Assembly: GCF_033100115.1 (NCBI RefSeq)
Contig: NZ_CP136910.1
Coordinates: 4,529,001 to 4,593,000 of the forward strand
Direction: 5' to 3'
Length of the DNA: 64,000 nucleotides
Source: Anaerocolumna sp. AGMB13020
GTDB taxonomy: Bacteria; Bacillota; Clostridia; Lachnospirales; Lachnospiraceae
The notes below the pieces were generated by a model. It was not told the DNA's origin, did not search any database, and worked only from the letters and a program-made list of their open reading frames with translations. A program made the position numbers and the translations under genes. Each line of letters starts with the position of its first letter. The first letter of the stretch is position 1. Positions 8,569-17,267 of this stretch are shown here, one piece after another.

Positions 8569-8787
8569 TTACCTGATTGGATTATTCTGCTGCCCGGCTA
8601 CCACAGCAGAGCTTTCGTTGTCAGAGGAATCAGGTTCCAGATTACTTTTTTGTATGGAAATAGTTGCAAGGGTACTGCTGACCTGAGATAAGAGTACTGC
8701 TATCAGATCTAGTTCGTCTGTGGTTTTGTCTTTTGAAATAGCAATGGCAAGAGAAGCGGCAAAAGCGGCTAATTCTTCCGGACACAT
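8569..8787 (-). CDS. Small conserved clostridial protein (DUF6774-like)
   Basis: A 72-residue protein starting MCPEELAAFAASLAIAISK. The first 45 residues form two predicted amphipathic helices separated by KTTDELDLIAVL; the rest is polar and probably disordered. The N-terminus resembles small clostridial proteins that I associate with DUF6774, by memory only. I chose ATG at 8787, with AGAGGTG ten bases upstream; a TTG one codon earlier is possible. No function is known to me. It is divergent from the DUF1836 gene. Confidence 0.7.
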   Translation of the reverse strand: MCPEELAAFAASLAIAISKDKTTDELDLIAVLLSQVSSTLATISIQKSNLEPDSSDNESSAVVAGQQNNPIR

Positions 8788-8849
8788 CAAAAAATCACCT
8801 CTTATCAGTATATGAAGTATTTGTGAAAGGGTGTTCCTAAAAATATTTG

Positions 8850-8878
8850 TTTACATCAAGTTTTCCATACTATATAAT
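8850..8878 (+). promoter_or_regulatory. SigA-type promoter of the DUF1836 gene
   Basis: TTTACA (8850-8855), 17-base spacer, perfect TATAAT (8873-8878). Transcription would begin near 8885, which rules out upstream in-frame starts for the DUF1836 gene. Confidence 0.85.
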
Positions 8879-8897
8879 GGAAGAAGAGGTGATTACA

Positions 8898-9503
8898 ATG
8901 GATTTTAGGGATGACAAGTATTTAAAGACCCTGATACAGGGAATGAAGAAGCTGGATTACATTGATCCGGATGATATTCCTAACATTGATTTATACATGG
9001 ATCAGGTCACGACCTTTATGGATGAGCATCTGAAATCCTCCAAGCGTTATAACGAGGACAAGCTCTTAACAAAGACCATGATCAATAACTATACAAAGAA
9101 TGATCTGCTGCCGGCTCCCAATAAGAAGAAATATACCAAGGAGCATATGCTGATGCTGATATTTATATATTATTTTAAGAATATCCTCAGTATTAACGAT
9201 ATCCAGCAGATGTTTGGTCCGCTTACCGAGAAGTACTATGGTGGGTCTTCAGGCATCGGATTAGAAGAAATCTATAAAGAAGTATTCCGATATGAAGAAG
9301 AACAGATGGATAATCTTCTTAAGGATGTTATCAGAAAGTACCGCAAATCCCAGGAAACCTTTTCGGAGGTGAAGTCCCAGGAGGACAAGGAATTCCTGAA
9401 TGTCTTTTCCTTTATCTGCTTTTTGGGCTTTGATGTGTATCTAAAGAAACAGATGATTGAGAAATTAATAGATGATATGGCAAAAGAAACGGAGAAGAAA
9501 TAA
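8898..9503 (+). CDS. DUF1836 family protein, probable MerR-like DNA-binding regulator
   Basis: A 201-residue protein of the clostridial DUF1836 type. Signature blocks are YIDPDDIPNIDLYMDQVT, LTKTMINNYTKNDLLPAP and YTKEHMLMLIFIYYFKNILSINDIQ, the last two recalling the helix-turn-helix and linker of MerR-type regulators. I placed the start at ATG 8898 (MDFRDDKYL) because the promoter lies inside the longer open frame and AGAGGTGA sits seven bases ahead. Its target is unknown. It is monocistronic, between a clear promoter and a two-way terminator. Confidence 0.85.
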   Translation: MDFRDDKYLKTLIQGMKKLDYIDPDDIPNIDLYMDQVTTFMDEHLKSSKRYNEDKLLTKTMINNYTKNDLLPAPNKKKYTKEHMLMLIFIYYFKNILSINDIQQMFGPLTEKYYGGSSGIGLEEIYKEVFRYEEEQMDNLLKDVIRKYRKSQETFSEVKSQEDKEFLNVFSFICFLGFDVYLKKQMIEKLIDDMAKETEKK

Positions 9504-9550
9504 TAAAAGTCTGACTGCTTAGGAATAATCCTTACAAATCAGACTTTTAT
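9503..9550. terminator. Bidirectional terminator between convergent genes
   Basis: Perfect 12-bp arms ATAAAAGTCTGA (9503-9514) and TCAGACTTTTAT (9539-9550), with an extra inner AGGA/TCCT stem. A-rich on one side and T-rich on the other, it can stop both the DUF1836 gene and the yerC gene. Confidence 0.92.
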
Positions 9551-9554
9551 GTCT

Positions 9555-9875
9555 TTATACGTCGCTGGGTTCGTCGTTCTCCTCTTTAAAATCCGAAATT
9601 CTTGAAAACACCATATCGTAACCGTCCTTGCCATAGTTAAGGGAACGATTCACTCTGCTGATTGTAGCAGTTGATGCACCTGTTTTTTCCGCAATTTCTA
9701 AGTAGGTCTTATGGTCACGCAGCATTCTGGCAACCTCAAAACGCTGTGACAGGGACAGCAATTCATTTACCGTGCAAATATCTTCAAAGAAAGTATAACA
9801 TTCTTCCTGACTTTTCAAGCTCAAGATAGCTTCGAATAAATAATCCACAGCATGGGTTCTTATATTTTTGCTCAA
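9555..9875 (-). CDS. yerC: YerC/YecD family TrpR-like repressor
   Basis: A 106-residue TrpR-superfamily protein. I chose TTG at 9875 (SKNIRTHAVDYLFEAIL) because GGAGATG precedes it and family members begin there; the frame stays open 18 codons further upstream without a ribosome site. Blocks: ECYTFFEDICTVNELLSLSQRFEVARML and the helix-turn-helix YLEIAEKTGASTATISRVNRSLNYG. YerC-like proteins are small DNA-binding regulators widespread in Firmicutes with poorly known targets. In Bacillus the gene sits next to pcrA, which matches the presence of pcrA 1.2 kb away here. Confidence 0.92.
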   Translation of the reverse strand: MSKNIRTHAVDYLFEAILSLKSQEECYTFFEDICTVNELLSLSQRFEVARMLRDHKTYLEIAEKTGASTATISRVNRSLNYGKDGYDMVFSRISDFKEENDEPSDV

Positions 9876-10009
9876 TTTTTCATCTCCTGCTAAAATATTC
9901 TTAATACTATAATAGTATAATTTTAACACTACGCAGTTTTAAAGTAAAGCTTTATTTTTCAGGCTTGAGTACTTGTAAATACTATGTTTTCAGACGATAA
10001 GCCGAATTA

Positions 10010-10591
10010 TCACAGATATAGTTCTTTCCGTATTCTATCATGGCTTGTATGATACTCCTCCACGAGTTGAAGAGCTTCTAATATTGCAGTGGTGTTGAAT
10101 GCAATATAGTCCATGGTATTTTCTTTCATATAAGTAAATATAAGATATGAAATATCTACCGAAGCCATTGAATCACCAGTTCTCTCATTGATCAATTCAC
10201 CTAAGGGGCCATAGGATTTATAATAACTACCTGCGCTTGCTAAGTAGCTGTTTTGAACCTCAGCAGCTGTTTTCAGATTAACATCGGTTACTTTATCTCT
10301 GCTTAGATAAAAGGATTGGTTATCCGCTTTGATCTCATAGCGTTCAGGAAAAACACATATCTTACACAAGGTGTTTTCCGGTAGGGGTAACCCCAGAGTG
10401 TGGTTAAGGGAAAGAAGTTTATTATTAGACGATGTGTATTGCTGTATTATCTCATTTTGTGTCGCCCGTTTGATTTTATGAAAAGTCATCAACTGATAAA
10501 TACTAAAAATAACAAGTAAAGTCGGGAGTAAAATCAGTATTGTATATAATATCAGTTCTCCTATTGTTACAGTTCCTATTGCTGTATTCAT
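10010..10591 (-). CDS. Hypothetical membrane-anchored protein
   Basis: A 193-residue protein with one N-terminal membrane segment (about residues 10-33, ELILYTILILLPTLLVIFSI) and a cytoplasmic domain of about 150 residues. The domain has short beta-like stretches (YEIKADNQSFYLSRDKVTDVNLK) that recall the bacterial PH-like fold, then a helical end. I do not recognise a family. It stands alone on the minus strand between yerC and a divergent methyltransferase gene. ATG at 10591 has GAGCAAGG upstream. Confidence 0.7.
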   Translation of the reverse strand: MNTAIGTVTIGELILYTILILLPTLLVIFSIYQLMTFHKIKRATQNEIIQQYTSSNNKLLSLNHTLGLPLPENTLCKICVFPERYEIKADNQSFYLSRDKVTDVNLKTAAEVQNSYLASAGSYYKSYGPLGELINERTGDSMASVDISYLIFTYMKENTMDYIAFNTTAILEALQLVEEYHTSHDRIRKELYL

Positions 10592-10789
10592 ACCTTGCTC
10601 CTATCTGCATGTTTTTTGCCATGTACGTTTATTAGGGAGAGAAGTTATTTCTTCCTTTATCCGCCAGTGTAATTTTATAAATATTATGGGGTATGATTCC
10701 TATATTGTCAAATGAAATGGTTTATCAGAGTGCCAGAAAGTTCAGGTAAGGCTGCCAGATGAAATATATTATTAGAAAGGATAGTATTT

Positions 10790-11386
10790 ATGAATGATGT
10801 GATTAGACATTATGATTTATTAGTAGAAGAAAATAATGATCCGGTTAATGATACGCTTCCTCTAAGACAATACATGGACAAATGGGATGGACATTTGTTC
10901 CTTGAAGATCTGCAGCTGGAGCTAAGTAAGACAGTTCTGGAAATCGGTGTGGGTACTGGACGGCTTGCAATACGAACCTGTGGTTACTGTAAGGAATTAT
11001 GGGGAATTGATCTCTCACCAAAGACAGTGAAAAGAGCGGGAGAGAACCTAAGGTGTTATACCAATGTTAAGTTGGTCTGCGGTGATTTTATGACCTATGA
11101 ATTTTCTAAGAAATTCGATATCATCTATTCCTCCCTTACCTTTATGCATGTGAAGGAGAAAGAACAGGCTATTGCTAAAGCAGCCCGTCTGCTTACTGGC
11201 AGGGGAAGATTCGTTCTGTCAATAGATAAGTCCCAGGCAGAATACATAGAGATTGGTACCAGAAGGGTCAGAATATATCCGGACAAGCTGGAAGATATAA
11301 CGAAATTTATTGGAAATGCCGGAATGTACCCTTTAAAAATCTATGAAACGGAGTTTGCTGTTATATTTGTTGCAGTTATCAGGTAA
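10790..11386 (+). CDS. Class I SAM-dependent methyltransferase
   Basis: A 198-residue Rossmann-fold methyltransferase of the Methyltransf_11/25 type. Motif I is VLEIGVGTGRLAIR (about residue 50), the acidic end of strand 2 is LWGIDLSPKTVKRA, motif II is VKLVCGDFMTYEF and post-motif is FDIIYSSLTFMHVKEKEQA. The family methylates small molecules or cofactors; nothing in the sequence fixes the substrate. ATG at 10790 has AGAAAGGA eight bases upstream. No operon partner: a weakly spaced 217-base gap follows. Confidence 0.88.
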   Translation: MNDVIRHYDLLVEENNDPVNDTLPLRQYMDKWDGHLFLEDLQLELSKTVLEIGVGTGRLAIRTCGYCKELWGIDLSPKTVKRAGENLRCYTNVKLVCGDFMTYEFSKKFDIIYSSLTFMHVKEKEQAIAKAARLLTGRGRFVLSIDKSQAEYIEIGTRRVRIYPDKLEDITKFIGNAGMYPLKIYETEFAVIFVAVIR

Positions 11387-11603
11387 GAGACATAAACAAC
11401 TTGAAACAATATTAAATTAATGATACAGATAATATACATAGATAGGATGGATTATTATCAATCCTTTCAGTAAGGATGGCAAAAAGTAAACTTTTCTTAT
11501 TACAGGAGGAAGAGTAAACCAATAAGACTACACTTAATTGTGTAAATGGACTAAATAACTGAATATTGAAGAGACAATCAATATATTAAAGGAGATAATG
11601 AGA

Positions 11604-12353
11604 ATGAGGACAAATCTATATGAAGTAGTTGAGAAGAGAAAATCTGTACGGAAGTATGATATGAATCCGGTGGATAGTGTATTATTACAGCAAATAAAAC
11701 AGTTTGGAGAAGAAGTAAGCCCTTTGATTCCGGATATCAGAGTGAAATTCAATGTTTACAGTTATGAAGAGGTCAAGAGTCTGATGGCAATCAAAGCACC
11801 TCATTATGTAGGCATCTATTCTGATAAGAAAGATAACTTTCTTTTAAATGCCGGTTATATGCTTCAGCAGATGGATCTCTATTTATCTGCCAACAATCTT
11901 GGCAGTTGTTGGCTTGGTATGGCAAAACCTTCGGTAGCTCTGCCGGAAGCGGTCGACGGACTTGACTTTGTCATAATGCTGGCTTTTGGGAATCCCAAAG
12001 AAGAAGTACATAGAAGCAGCAAGGAGGAATTTAAACGTAAGTCCTTAGAGGAAATTCTGGAGGGCAGCGGATATGAGGAGGTAATAGAAGCTGCCAGGCT
12101 TGCTCCTTCAGCCAGGAATACACAGGCCTGGTATTTTATCTGTAAGGAGAAAGAAATTCTCGTATGCAGAAAACCAGCAGGGTTTGTAACCGAACATTTG
12201 ATGGCCAGGCTAAATACAATAGATGTTGGCATAGCCATGTGTCATCTGGATCTGGCATTAGAAAACCGAGCGCTGGAGAGAACTATTACCTTTGAGGACC
12301 TAGAAGTTCCCAAAGGATTTCTACATCTTGCCACAATAAGACTTTCAGTGTAA
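11604..12353 (+). CDS. Nitroreductase-like protein (TM1586-type domain)
   Basis: A 249-residue protein with the start EVVEKRKSVRKYD typical of FMN-dependent nitroreductases, QMDLYLSANNLGSCWLGMAKP in the middle and EAARLAPSARNTQAWYF, the second nitroreductase-like signature. Both halves resemble one another, as in the putative TM nitroreductase domain. It probably binds FMN and reduces a small substrate with NAD(P)H. I chose ATG at 11604 since AAAGGAG lies ten bases upstream; ATG at 11598 is too close. A long hairpin terminator follows. Confidence 0.83.
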   Translation: MRTNLYEVVEKRKSVRKYDMNPVDSVLLQQIKQFGEEVSPLIPDIRVKFNVYSYEEVKSLMAIKAPHYVGIYSDKKDNFLLNAGYMLQQMDLYLSANNLGSCWLGMAKPSVALPEAVDGLDFVIMLAFGNPKEEVHRSSKEEFKRKSLEEILEGSGYEEVIEAARLAPSARNTQAWYFICKEKEILVCRKPAGFVTEHLMARLNTIDVGIAMCHLDLALENRALERTITFEDLEVPKGFLHLATIRLSV

Positions 12354-12394
12354 GAGGATATAATTAAGATTTTTATAGAATAGTTTATGGAAAC

Positions 12395-12513
12395 GAGCTT
12401 TTGAAATAAAGTCAGCGATATGAGAGCTTATATTTATAAGTGCAGTGGCAGAATAAACTGAAACAATTATATGCATGAGCAGTTTACTGCTTTATTTCAT
12501 AAGCTCCTTTTTA
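12395..12513 (+). terminator. Long-range hairpin terminator after the nitroreductase
   Basis: GAGCTTTTGAAATAAAG (from 12395) pairs, with one mismatch, with CTTTATTTCATAAGCTC (ending 12506), followed by CTTTTT. The loop of about 80 bases is long for a terminator, so activity is likely but not certain. Confidence 0.6.
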
Positions 12514-12552
12514 ATAGATATTTGCTTCTTATAAGTAAGTTATAAAAATTTA

Positions 12553-12589
12553 TTGACATATATATTCATATATCGTAATATATGAATAT
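12553..12589 (+). promoter_or_regulatory. arsR promoter with overlapping palindromic operator
   Basis: TTGACA (12553-12558), 17-base spacer, TAATAT (12576-12581). A perfect 12-bp inverted repeat, ATATTCATATAT (12562-12573) and ATATATGAATAT (12578-12589) around a 4-base centre, covers the spacer and the -10 box. Its size and position match ArsR/SmtB operators, so the regulator should repress its own promoter. Confidence 0.9.
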
Positions 12590-12640
12590 AGTAATGTTAT
12601 ATGACAGTAGTTATTTTTGCAGTTAAGGAAAGAGGCTCAT

Positions 12641-12937
12641 ATGGATAATAACATTGATAATTATACGGAAGCTGCTGAGATTCTGAAGGTTCTTGCTCAT
12701 CCGGTTCGACTTTGTATGGTTAATGGTCTGCTGGAGAAGGGGGAATGCAATGTAAGCTTTATGCAGTCCTGTTTAAAGACACCCCAGTCAACGGTATCCC
12801 AGCACTTGCAGAAATTAAAATCTGCAGGGATTATAGAAGGTCGCAGAGAAGGTCTGGAAATATACTACCGGATAAAAGATGAGAGAATCGGAGAACTTGT
12901 ACGGATTCTTACAAGTAATACGGGCAGAAAAAAATAG
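12641..12937 (+). CDS. ArsR-family repressor, probably sulfur/persulfide sensing
   Basis: A 98-residue ArsR/SmtB winged-helix repressor: AEILKVLAHPVRLCMVNGLL, then the recognition helix TPQSTVSQHLQKLKSAGII and wing GRREGLEIYYRI. Cysteines at 25, 36 and 44 (ECNVSFMQSC) replace the classical ELCVCDL metal site. Clostridial relatives with this Cys pattern stand beside CoA-disulfide reductases, and thiol-based ArsR sensors (SqrR/BigR) respond to persulfide, so sulfur sensing is my inference. ATG at 12641 follows AAGGAAAGAGG. The presumed partner gene is at 14582, now separated by an IS element. Confidence 0.88.
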   Translation: MDNNIDNYTEAAEILKVLAHPVRLCMVNGLLEKGECNVSFMQSCLKTPQSTVSQHLQKLKSAGIIEGRREGLEIYYRIKDERIGELVRILTSNTGRKK

Positions 12938-13154
12938 AGACGAGACAGAAGCGGACAGAAGAAAGCCAATGAAACAGAAGAACGCGGGAGAAACAGTAGT
13001 AAGCTGGTGAAATAGAAGTAAGCAGAAAACAGAAACAGACAAAATCATAACAGAAAAAAGGATAAAAAAACAACCAGACAGAAGCATGGCAGAAAGAAGA
13101 CAGAAGACAGAAGTGGAATAGAGGCATAAGTTGTTCTTGGTCCTATGTCAAGAT
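12938..13154 (+). other. Purine-rich low-complexity DNA between arsR and IS element
   Basis: No gene is visible. The plus strand is strongly enriched in A and G, with many scattered copies of ACAGAAG and GACAGAA. It looks like degraded short repeats. The left inverted repeat of the IS starts at the right border. Confidence 0.6.
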
Positions 13155-13186
13155 TTAGTACAAATTAAAATGAGAAGTTCTGCATG

Positions 13187-14092
13187 TTAAGCAGCAGGCA
13201 GAGACTTAGCCCTCTCATACAGTTTTTCATATTCGTCTGGAGACAAATAATCACAATAGCTGTGTATTCTGACGGTGTTATAAAAGGCTTCAATATATTC
13301 AAAAACAAGCTTATATGCATGGTTGTAGTTATGAATACTAAACCGGTTCAACCATTCTCGTTTGATGAGAGAATGGAAAGATTCAATACAGGCATTGTCG
13401 TAAGGATAGCCAGTATGAGAATAACTTCGTTGCATATTTACAGTGGCTTCTCGCCAGGCATTAGAAACATACTGGCTACCACGGTCTGAGTGTATAATCA
13501 AAGGAAAATCGGTGTCTCGACAAGCTTTTGCTTTATTGATTGTTTCGATAACGGAACACACTTCCATAGTATCAGAAAGAGTCCAGGCAATAATCTTTCT
13601 CGCAAATAAGTCCATAACGCAGTTGAGATAGACAAATCCGTCCTGTGTCCAAATGTAAGTGATATCGGTACACCAGACAGCATTAGGGCGTTCTGGATTA
13701 AACTGTTCATCAAGAATGTTGTGAAGTTCATCACTGAAATCAGAGTCTCTGGTTGTAGTGGTCCAAGGTCTAATCCACTGAGCTTTGATACCCATTTCAC
13801 GCATGTATTTACCTACTGTGCGCTGGGCAATGGTTTCCCCAGATTTGCGAAGTTCCTTGGTGATTTTAGGAGCGCCGTAATTCTGTTTTGAACTATCATA
13901 AATCTTCTGGATTTCCTTTTTGACAGCCTCTTTACGTTGCTTGGTGGAAGAGACTTTTCGGTTCAGAAAAGCATGATATCCAGAGCGAGACACGCCTAAA
14001 AATTTCAGCATTCCGGAAGTAGAGACTCGGCGTTTTGTGACTTTAGATGCCTCTACCTTGGCAGAAACTTCGGTATAGATAGCTTCTGTCAA
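13187..14092 (-). CDS. IS3-family transposase OrfB (DDE integrase domain)
   Basis: A 301-residue transposase catalytic subunit. An N-terminal HTH_21-like part (KQNYGAPKITKELRKSG) precedes an rve integrase core with the DDE triad: first D in WCTDITYIW, second D in IHSDRGSQYVSNAW, and E in ACIESFHSLIKREW. The frame begins at TTG 14092 overlapping the orfA stop (TTGA). Expression is either by coupling or, as usual in IS3, by -1 frameshifting that fuses it to OrfA. It appears intact. Confidence 0.95.
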   Translation of the reverse strand: MTEAIYTEVSAKVEASKVTKRRVSTSGMLKFLGVSRSGYHAFLNRKVSSTKQRKEAVKKEIQKIYDSSKQNYGAPKITKELRKSGETIAQRTVGKYMREMGIKAQWIRPWTTTTRDSDFSDELHNILDEQFNPERPNAVWCTDITYIWTQDGFVYLNCVMDLFARKIIAWTLSDTMEVCSVIETINKAKACRDTDFPLIIHSDRGSQYVSNAWREATVNMQRSYSHTGYPYDNACIESFHSLIKREWLNRFSIHNYNHAYKLVFEYIEAFYNTVRIHSYCDYLSPDEYEKLYERAKSLPAA

Positions 14093-14388
14093 TCTTTCCC
14101 CAGAATGCCGATGGCTTTTTTTAACACATCAAGTGCATCCTGAGCGTCACGGAGCTCACGTTTGAGACGAGCGATTTCCTTTTGTTCATCTGATTCGTAG
14201 TTACCGGAACCTCTAACGGGAATGTCACCATCATGGTCACGGAACTGAGCCTCCCATTTGGCTAAGGTACTTATACCAATTCCGAGATTCTTGGCACATT
14301 CAACCTGTGTAAGATCAGGATGTTCCTTGCGATAGTTGATAGCATCCAACTTGAACTGCTTAGTGTGTTGTTTTGATTTTCTTGGCAT
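14089..14388 (-). CDS. IS3-family transposase OrfA (HTH_Tnp_1)
   Basis: A 99-residue DNA-binding subunit: KQFKLDAINYRKEHPDLTQVECAKNLGIGISTLAKW is the helix-turn-helix that recognises the terminal repeats, followed by a leucine-zipper-like coil (EIARLKRELRDAQDALDVLKKAIG). ATG at 14388 follows GAGGAGG. It overlaps orfB at its 3' end. Confidence 0.95.
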   Translation of the reverse strand: MPRKSKQHTKQFKLDAINYRKEHPDLTQVECAKNLGIGISTLAKWEAQFRDHDGDIPVRGSGNYESDEQKEIARLKRELRDAQDALDVLKKAIGILGKD

Positions 14389-14581
14389 AATGAGTTCCTC
14401 CTCTTGTTATTATACATTATTTCAAGGGATTGTCTCATTTTGTTTTGTACTAATTAGATGCTAACATCATCTTTACTTGTTTGCGGTGTGCATAGGGTTA
14501 TAAAAGTAGAGATTATAAACATTTCTTCAACAACGGTTTATAAATATCCTGAGAAAGAGGGTATTTAGAAAAGAGGTTATT

Positions 14582-17101
14582 ATGAGTAAAAAGGTATTGA
14601 TTATAGGAGGAGTTGCCGGAGGTGCATCTGCTGCGGCAAGGCTAAGAAGACTCGATGAAAACATAGAGATTATCCTGTTCGAACGGGATGGTTATATCTC
14701 TTATGCTAATTGTGGTCTTCCTTATTATATCGGTGAGACCATTAAGGAGAGGGAGAATCTTCTGGTTCAAACACCGGAGTCTATGAAAGCACGCTTTGGA
14801 ATTGACATTCGAATACACAGTGAAGTGATTTCGGTAGATACAAAGAAAAAGAGTGTTTCTGTTATAAGCAGGGATCAGGGAGAATATGAAGAAAGCTTTG
14901 ACAGTCTTATCCTGTCACCTGGAGCAAAAGCATTCAGACCCGGTATTGAGGGAATCAACAGCAGCCGTATCCATACACTTCGCAATGTTCCGGATACCGA
15001 TAAGATAAAAGCTTATGTAGACGAAATGAAACCCAAAAGCGCAATTGTAATCGGAGGAGGTTTTGTCGGCGTAGAAATGGCAGAAAACCTGACAGAAAGG
15101 GGAATTAAAACGACGCTGGTGGAAGCTGCTCCTCATATTCTTGCTCCTTTTGATGGGGATATGGTAGTTACAGCGGAGAGAGAGCTAGAGCAGAATGGCA
15201 TTCAACTTCAGTTAAATGACGGTATAGTTGCCTTTACTGATACACCACAGGAGACTAAGGTTCAGCTTAAGAGCGGCAAGAGCCTTGAAGCAGAACTGGT
15301 TATCCTTGCTATGGGAGTAAGACCGGATACGGATTTTCTTCGGGACAGCGGAATAGAGCTTGGTGAAAGAGGACATATCAAGGTAAATGGTCATATGGAA
15401 ACCAATGTGAAAAATATTTATGCTGTAGGTGATGCCATAGAAGGTGTAGATTATGTGACCGGAGAGGCAGCAGCGGTAGCTTTGGCAGGACCGGCAAATA
15501 AGCAGGGACGAATTGCTGCCGATAATATAGCAGGAATCCCTTCTCACTTCGATGGTTTTCTCGGTACTTCTATTATTAAGATCTTTGGAATGACAGCAGC
15601 TAGAACGGGAGTCAATGAAAGAGGTCTTAAGGCTGCTGGTTTGGATTATAAAATGGTGCATCTGCATCCCATGTCCCATGCCTCCTATTATCCAGGAGCA
15701 TTTAATATTTCCCTTAAGCTGCTATTTGACCTGGAGGGGAAAATACTTGGAGCTCAGGCGATTGGTTACGAGGGAGTGGATAAGCGAATGGACGTTATAG
15801 CAGCGGTTATGGGCATGAAGGGAAGTGTTTCGGATCTAACAAAACTGGAATTGTCTTATGCCCCCCCATATTCTTCAGCCAAAGATCCTGTTAATATGGC
15901 AGGTTATGCCGCTGAAAATGTACTGAAAGGTTACAGCCACCTCACTACCTGGGAGGAGGTATTAGGCCGTGAAGAGGATTATCTTCTGGTAGATGTAAGG
16001 AATGAAGAAGAATATGAACTAGGTCATGTAGAAGGTGCAATTAATCTTCCCCTTAACAATCTGCGAAGCAGGTTGAATGAATTGGATAAGGAACAGAAGA
16101 TAGTTGTATATTGCCAGGTAGGGTTAAGAGGCTATATCGCTGATAGAATACTTACACAGCATGGATACCAGGTACAGAACGTTACAGGTGGTTATGTAGG
16201 TGCCAAAGACTACTTGTACAATACGAAGGATAGCAGAGAGCCGGACAGAACAGAAGTAAAGGCTGCAGATTTAGAGGAGAGCAACGCAGAGAATGGCAAA
16301 GACAATATCGGAAATGTTATAGCAGTTACTGCAGATGTGGATGCAAAGGTATGTGAAGAGGATATAATAATTCATGAAACACTGGATGCCACAGGATTAT
16401 GCTGTCCCGGACCGCTTCTTAGAGTAAAACAGGCAGTTGATAAGTTAACTGAAGGAGAAACAATCAAAGCAGTTGCCTCTGATCCAGGATTTTACGAGGA
16501 TATTAAGGCCTGGTGTAAAAATACCGGGAATCAACTTCTGATGCGAAAGAAAGAACAGGGGAAAGTTCTTGCTGTAATTCAAAAAGGAGAGGTTACAAAG
16601 ACTGAAAGTCAACTCCAAACAAGCACAGAGAAAAATAATAAGACCATGGTGGTATTCAGCGGTGATTTGGATAAAGCCATAGCTTCCTTTATCATAGCAA
16701 ACGGAGCTGCCTCTATGGGAAGAAAAGTAACCATGTTCTTTACCTTCTGGGGACTGAATATATTAAGGAAGCCAAAGAAGATTAAGGTGAAGAAAGGCTT
16801 CATGGATACTATGTTTGGCGGAATGATGCCAAGAGGCAGCAGGAAACTTAAGCTCTCTAACATGAATATGATGGGAATGGGAGCACAGATGATTCGTAAG
16901 GTCATGAAGGATAAAAATGTGGATTCCCTGGAAAGCCTTATTGAAACCGCTATAGCCGGCGGAGTGGAAATTGTAGCCTGCCAGATGTCTATGGATGTGA
17001 TGGGATTAAAGCAGGAGGAGCTGATAGACGGTATAAAGATTGGCGGTGTAGGCTACTATCTGGGAGAAGCAGAAGAGTCAAATGTAAACTTGTTTATTTA
17101 A
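14582..17101 (+). CDS. CoA-disulfide reductase with rhodanese, TusA and DsrE-like domains
   Basis: An 839-residue four-module sulfur enzyme. Residues 1-440: FAD/NAD(P)H CoA-disulfide reductase, with FAD loop IIGGVAGGASAAARLRR, redox Cys44 in SYANCGLPYY and a second dinucleotide loop IVIGGGFVGVEMAE. About 450-545: rhodanese with active Cys in VYCQVGLRGY. About 600-670: TusA-like module with CCPGPLL. About 690-839: DsrE/DsrF-like. Together they reduce CoA-disulfides or persulfides and relay sulfane sulfur. AGAGG precedes ATG at 14582. It is the likely target of the ArsR regulator at 12641. Confidence 0.95.
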   Translation: MSKKVLIIGGVAGGASAAARLRRLDENIEIILFERDGYISYANCGLPYYIGETIKERENLLVQTPESMKARFGIDIRIHSEVISVDTKKKSVSVISRDQGEYEESFDSLILSPGAKAFRPGIEGINSSRIHTLRNVPDTDKIKAYVDEMKPKSAIVIGGGFVGVEMAENLTERGIKTTLVEAAPHILAPFDGDMVVTAERELEQNGIQLQLNDGIVAFTDTPQETKVQLKSGKSLEAELVILAMGVRPDTDFLRDSGIELGERGHIKVNGHMETNVKNIYAVGDAIEGVDYVTGEAAAVALAGPANKQGRIAADNIAGIPSHFDGFLGTSIIKIFGMTAARTGVNERGLKAAGLDYKMVHLHPMSHASYYPGAFNISLKLLFDLEGKILGAQAIGYEGVDKRMDVIAAVMGMKGSVSDLTKLELSYAPPYSSAKDPVNMAGYAAENVLKGYSHLTTWEEVLGREEDYLLVDVRNEEEYELGHVEGAINLPLNNLRSRLNELDKEQKIVVYCQVGLRGYIADRILTQHGYQVQNVTGGYVGAKDYLYNTKDSREPDRTEVKAADLEESNAENGKDNIGNVIAVTADVDAKVCEEDIIIHETLDATGLCCPGPLLRVKQAVDKLTEGETIKAVASDPGFYEDIKAWCKNTGNQLLMRKKEQGKVLAVIQKGEVTKTESQLQTSTEKNNKTMVVFSGDLDKAIASFIIANGAASMGRKVTMFFTFWGLNILRKPKKIKVKKGFMDTMFGGMMPRGSRKLKLSNMNMMGMGAQMIRKVMKDKNVDSLESLIETAIAGGVEIVACQMSMDVMGLKQEELIDGIKIGGVGYYLGEAEESNVNLFI

Positions 17102-17108
17102 ACGCAAA

Positions 17109-17182
17109 AGTTGCTGCATAGGTTAAAGAATTTACTCAGGACTACAGTAAAATTCAATAACTGATTGCAGCAGCTTTTTTTC
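17109..17182 (+). terminator. Terminator of the CoA-disulfide reductase gene
   Basis: AGTTGCTGCA (17109-17118) pairs with TGCAGCAGCT (17166-17175, one G-U), followed by seven T. The loop is about 47 bases. Confidence 0.75.
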
Positions 17183-17267
17183 ATTGTAATTATTCATCGA
17201 ATAAGGTAAAATAAACTCTGCACGTTTTGAAGGAGTAAGGTAAAATATATTTGTATGTGTTGGAAGG

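Larger units (their letters stand above)
13155..14453 (-). mobile_element. IS3-family insertion sequence, complete
   Basis: A 1.3-kb element with imperfect terminal inverted repeats: TTAGTACAAATTAAAATGAG at 13155 and, on the other strand from 14453, TTAGTACAAAACAAAATGAG. Inside are two overlapping minus-strand frames, orfA and orfB, as in all IS3 elements. AGAT occurs just outside both ends (13151-13154 and 14456-14459), but the two copies are not equally spaced from the repeats, so I do not claim a target duplication. Both frames are intact, so the element may be active. Confidence 0.92.

Noticed and set aside
13184-13489. Plus-strand frame of 101 residues within the IS element
   Set aside because: Antisense to the intact OrfB transposase; no ribosome site.
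13151-14459. AGAT target-site duplication of the IS3 element
   Set aside because: The two AGAT copies are at different distances from the inverted repeats, so a true duplication is not proven.
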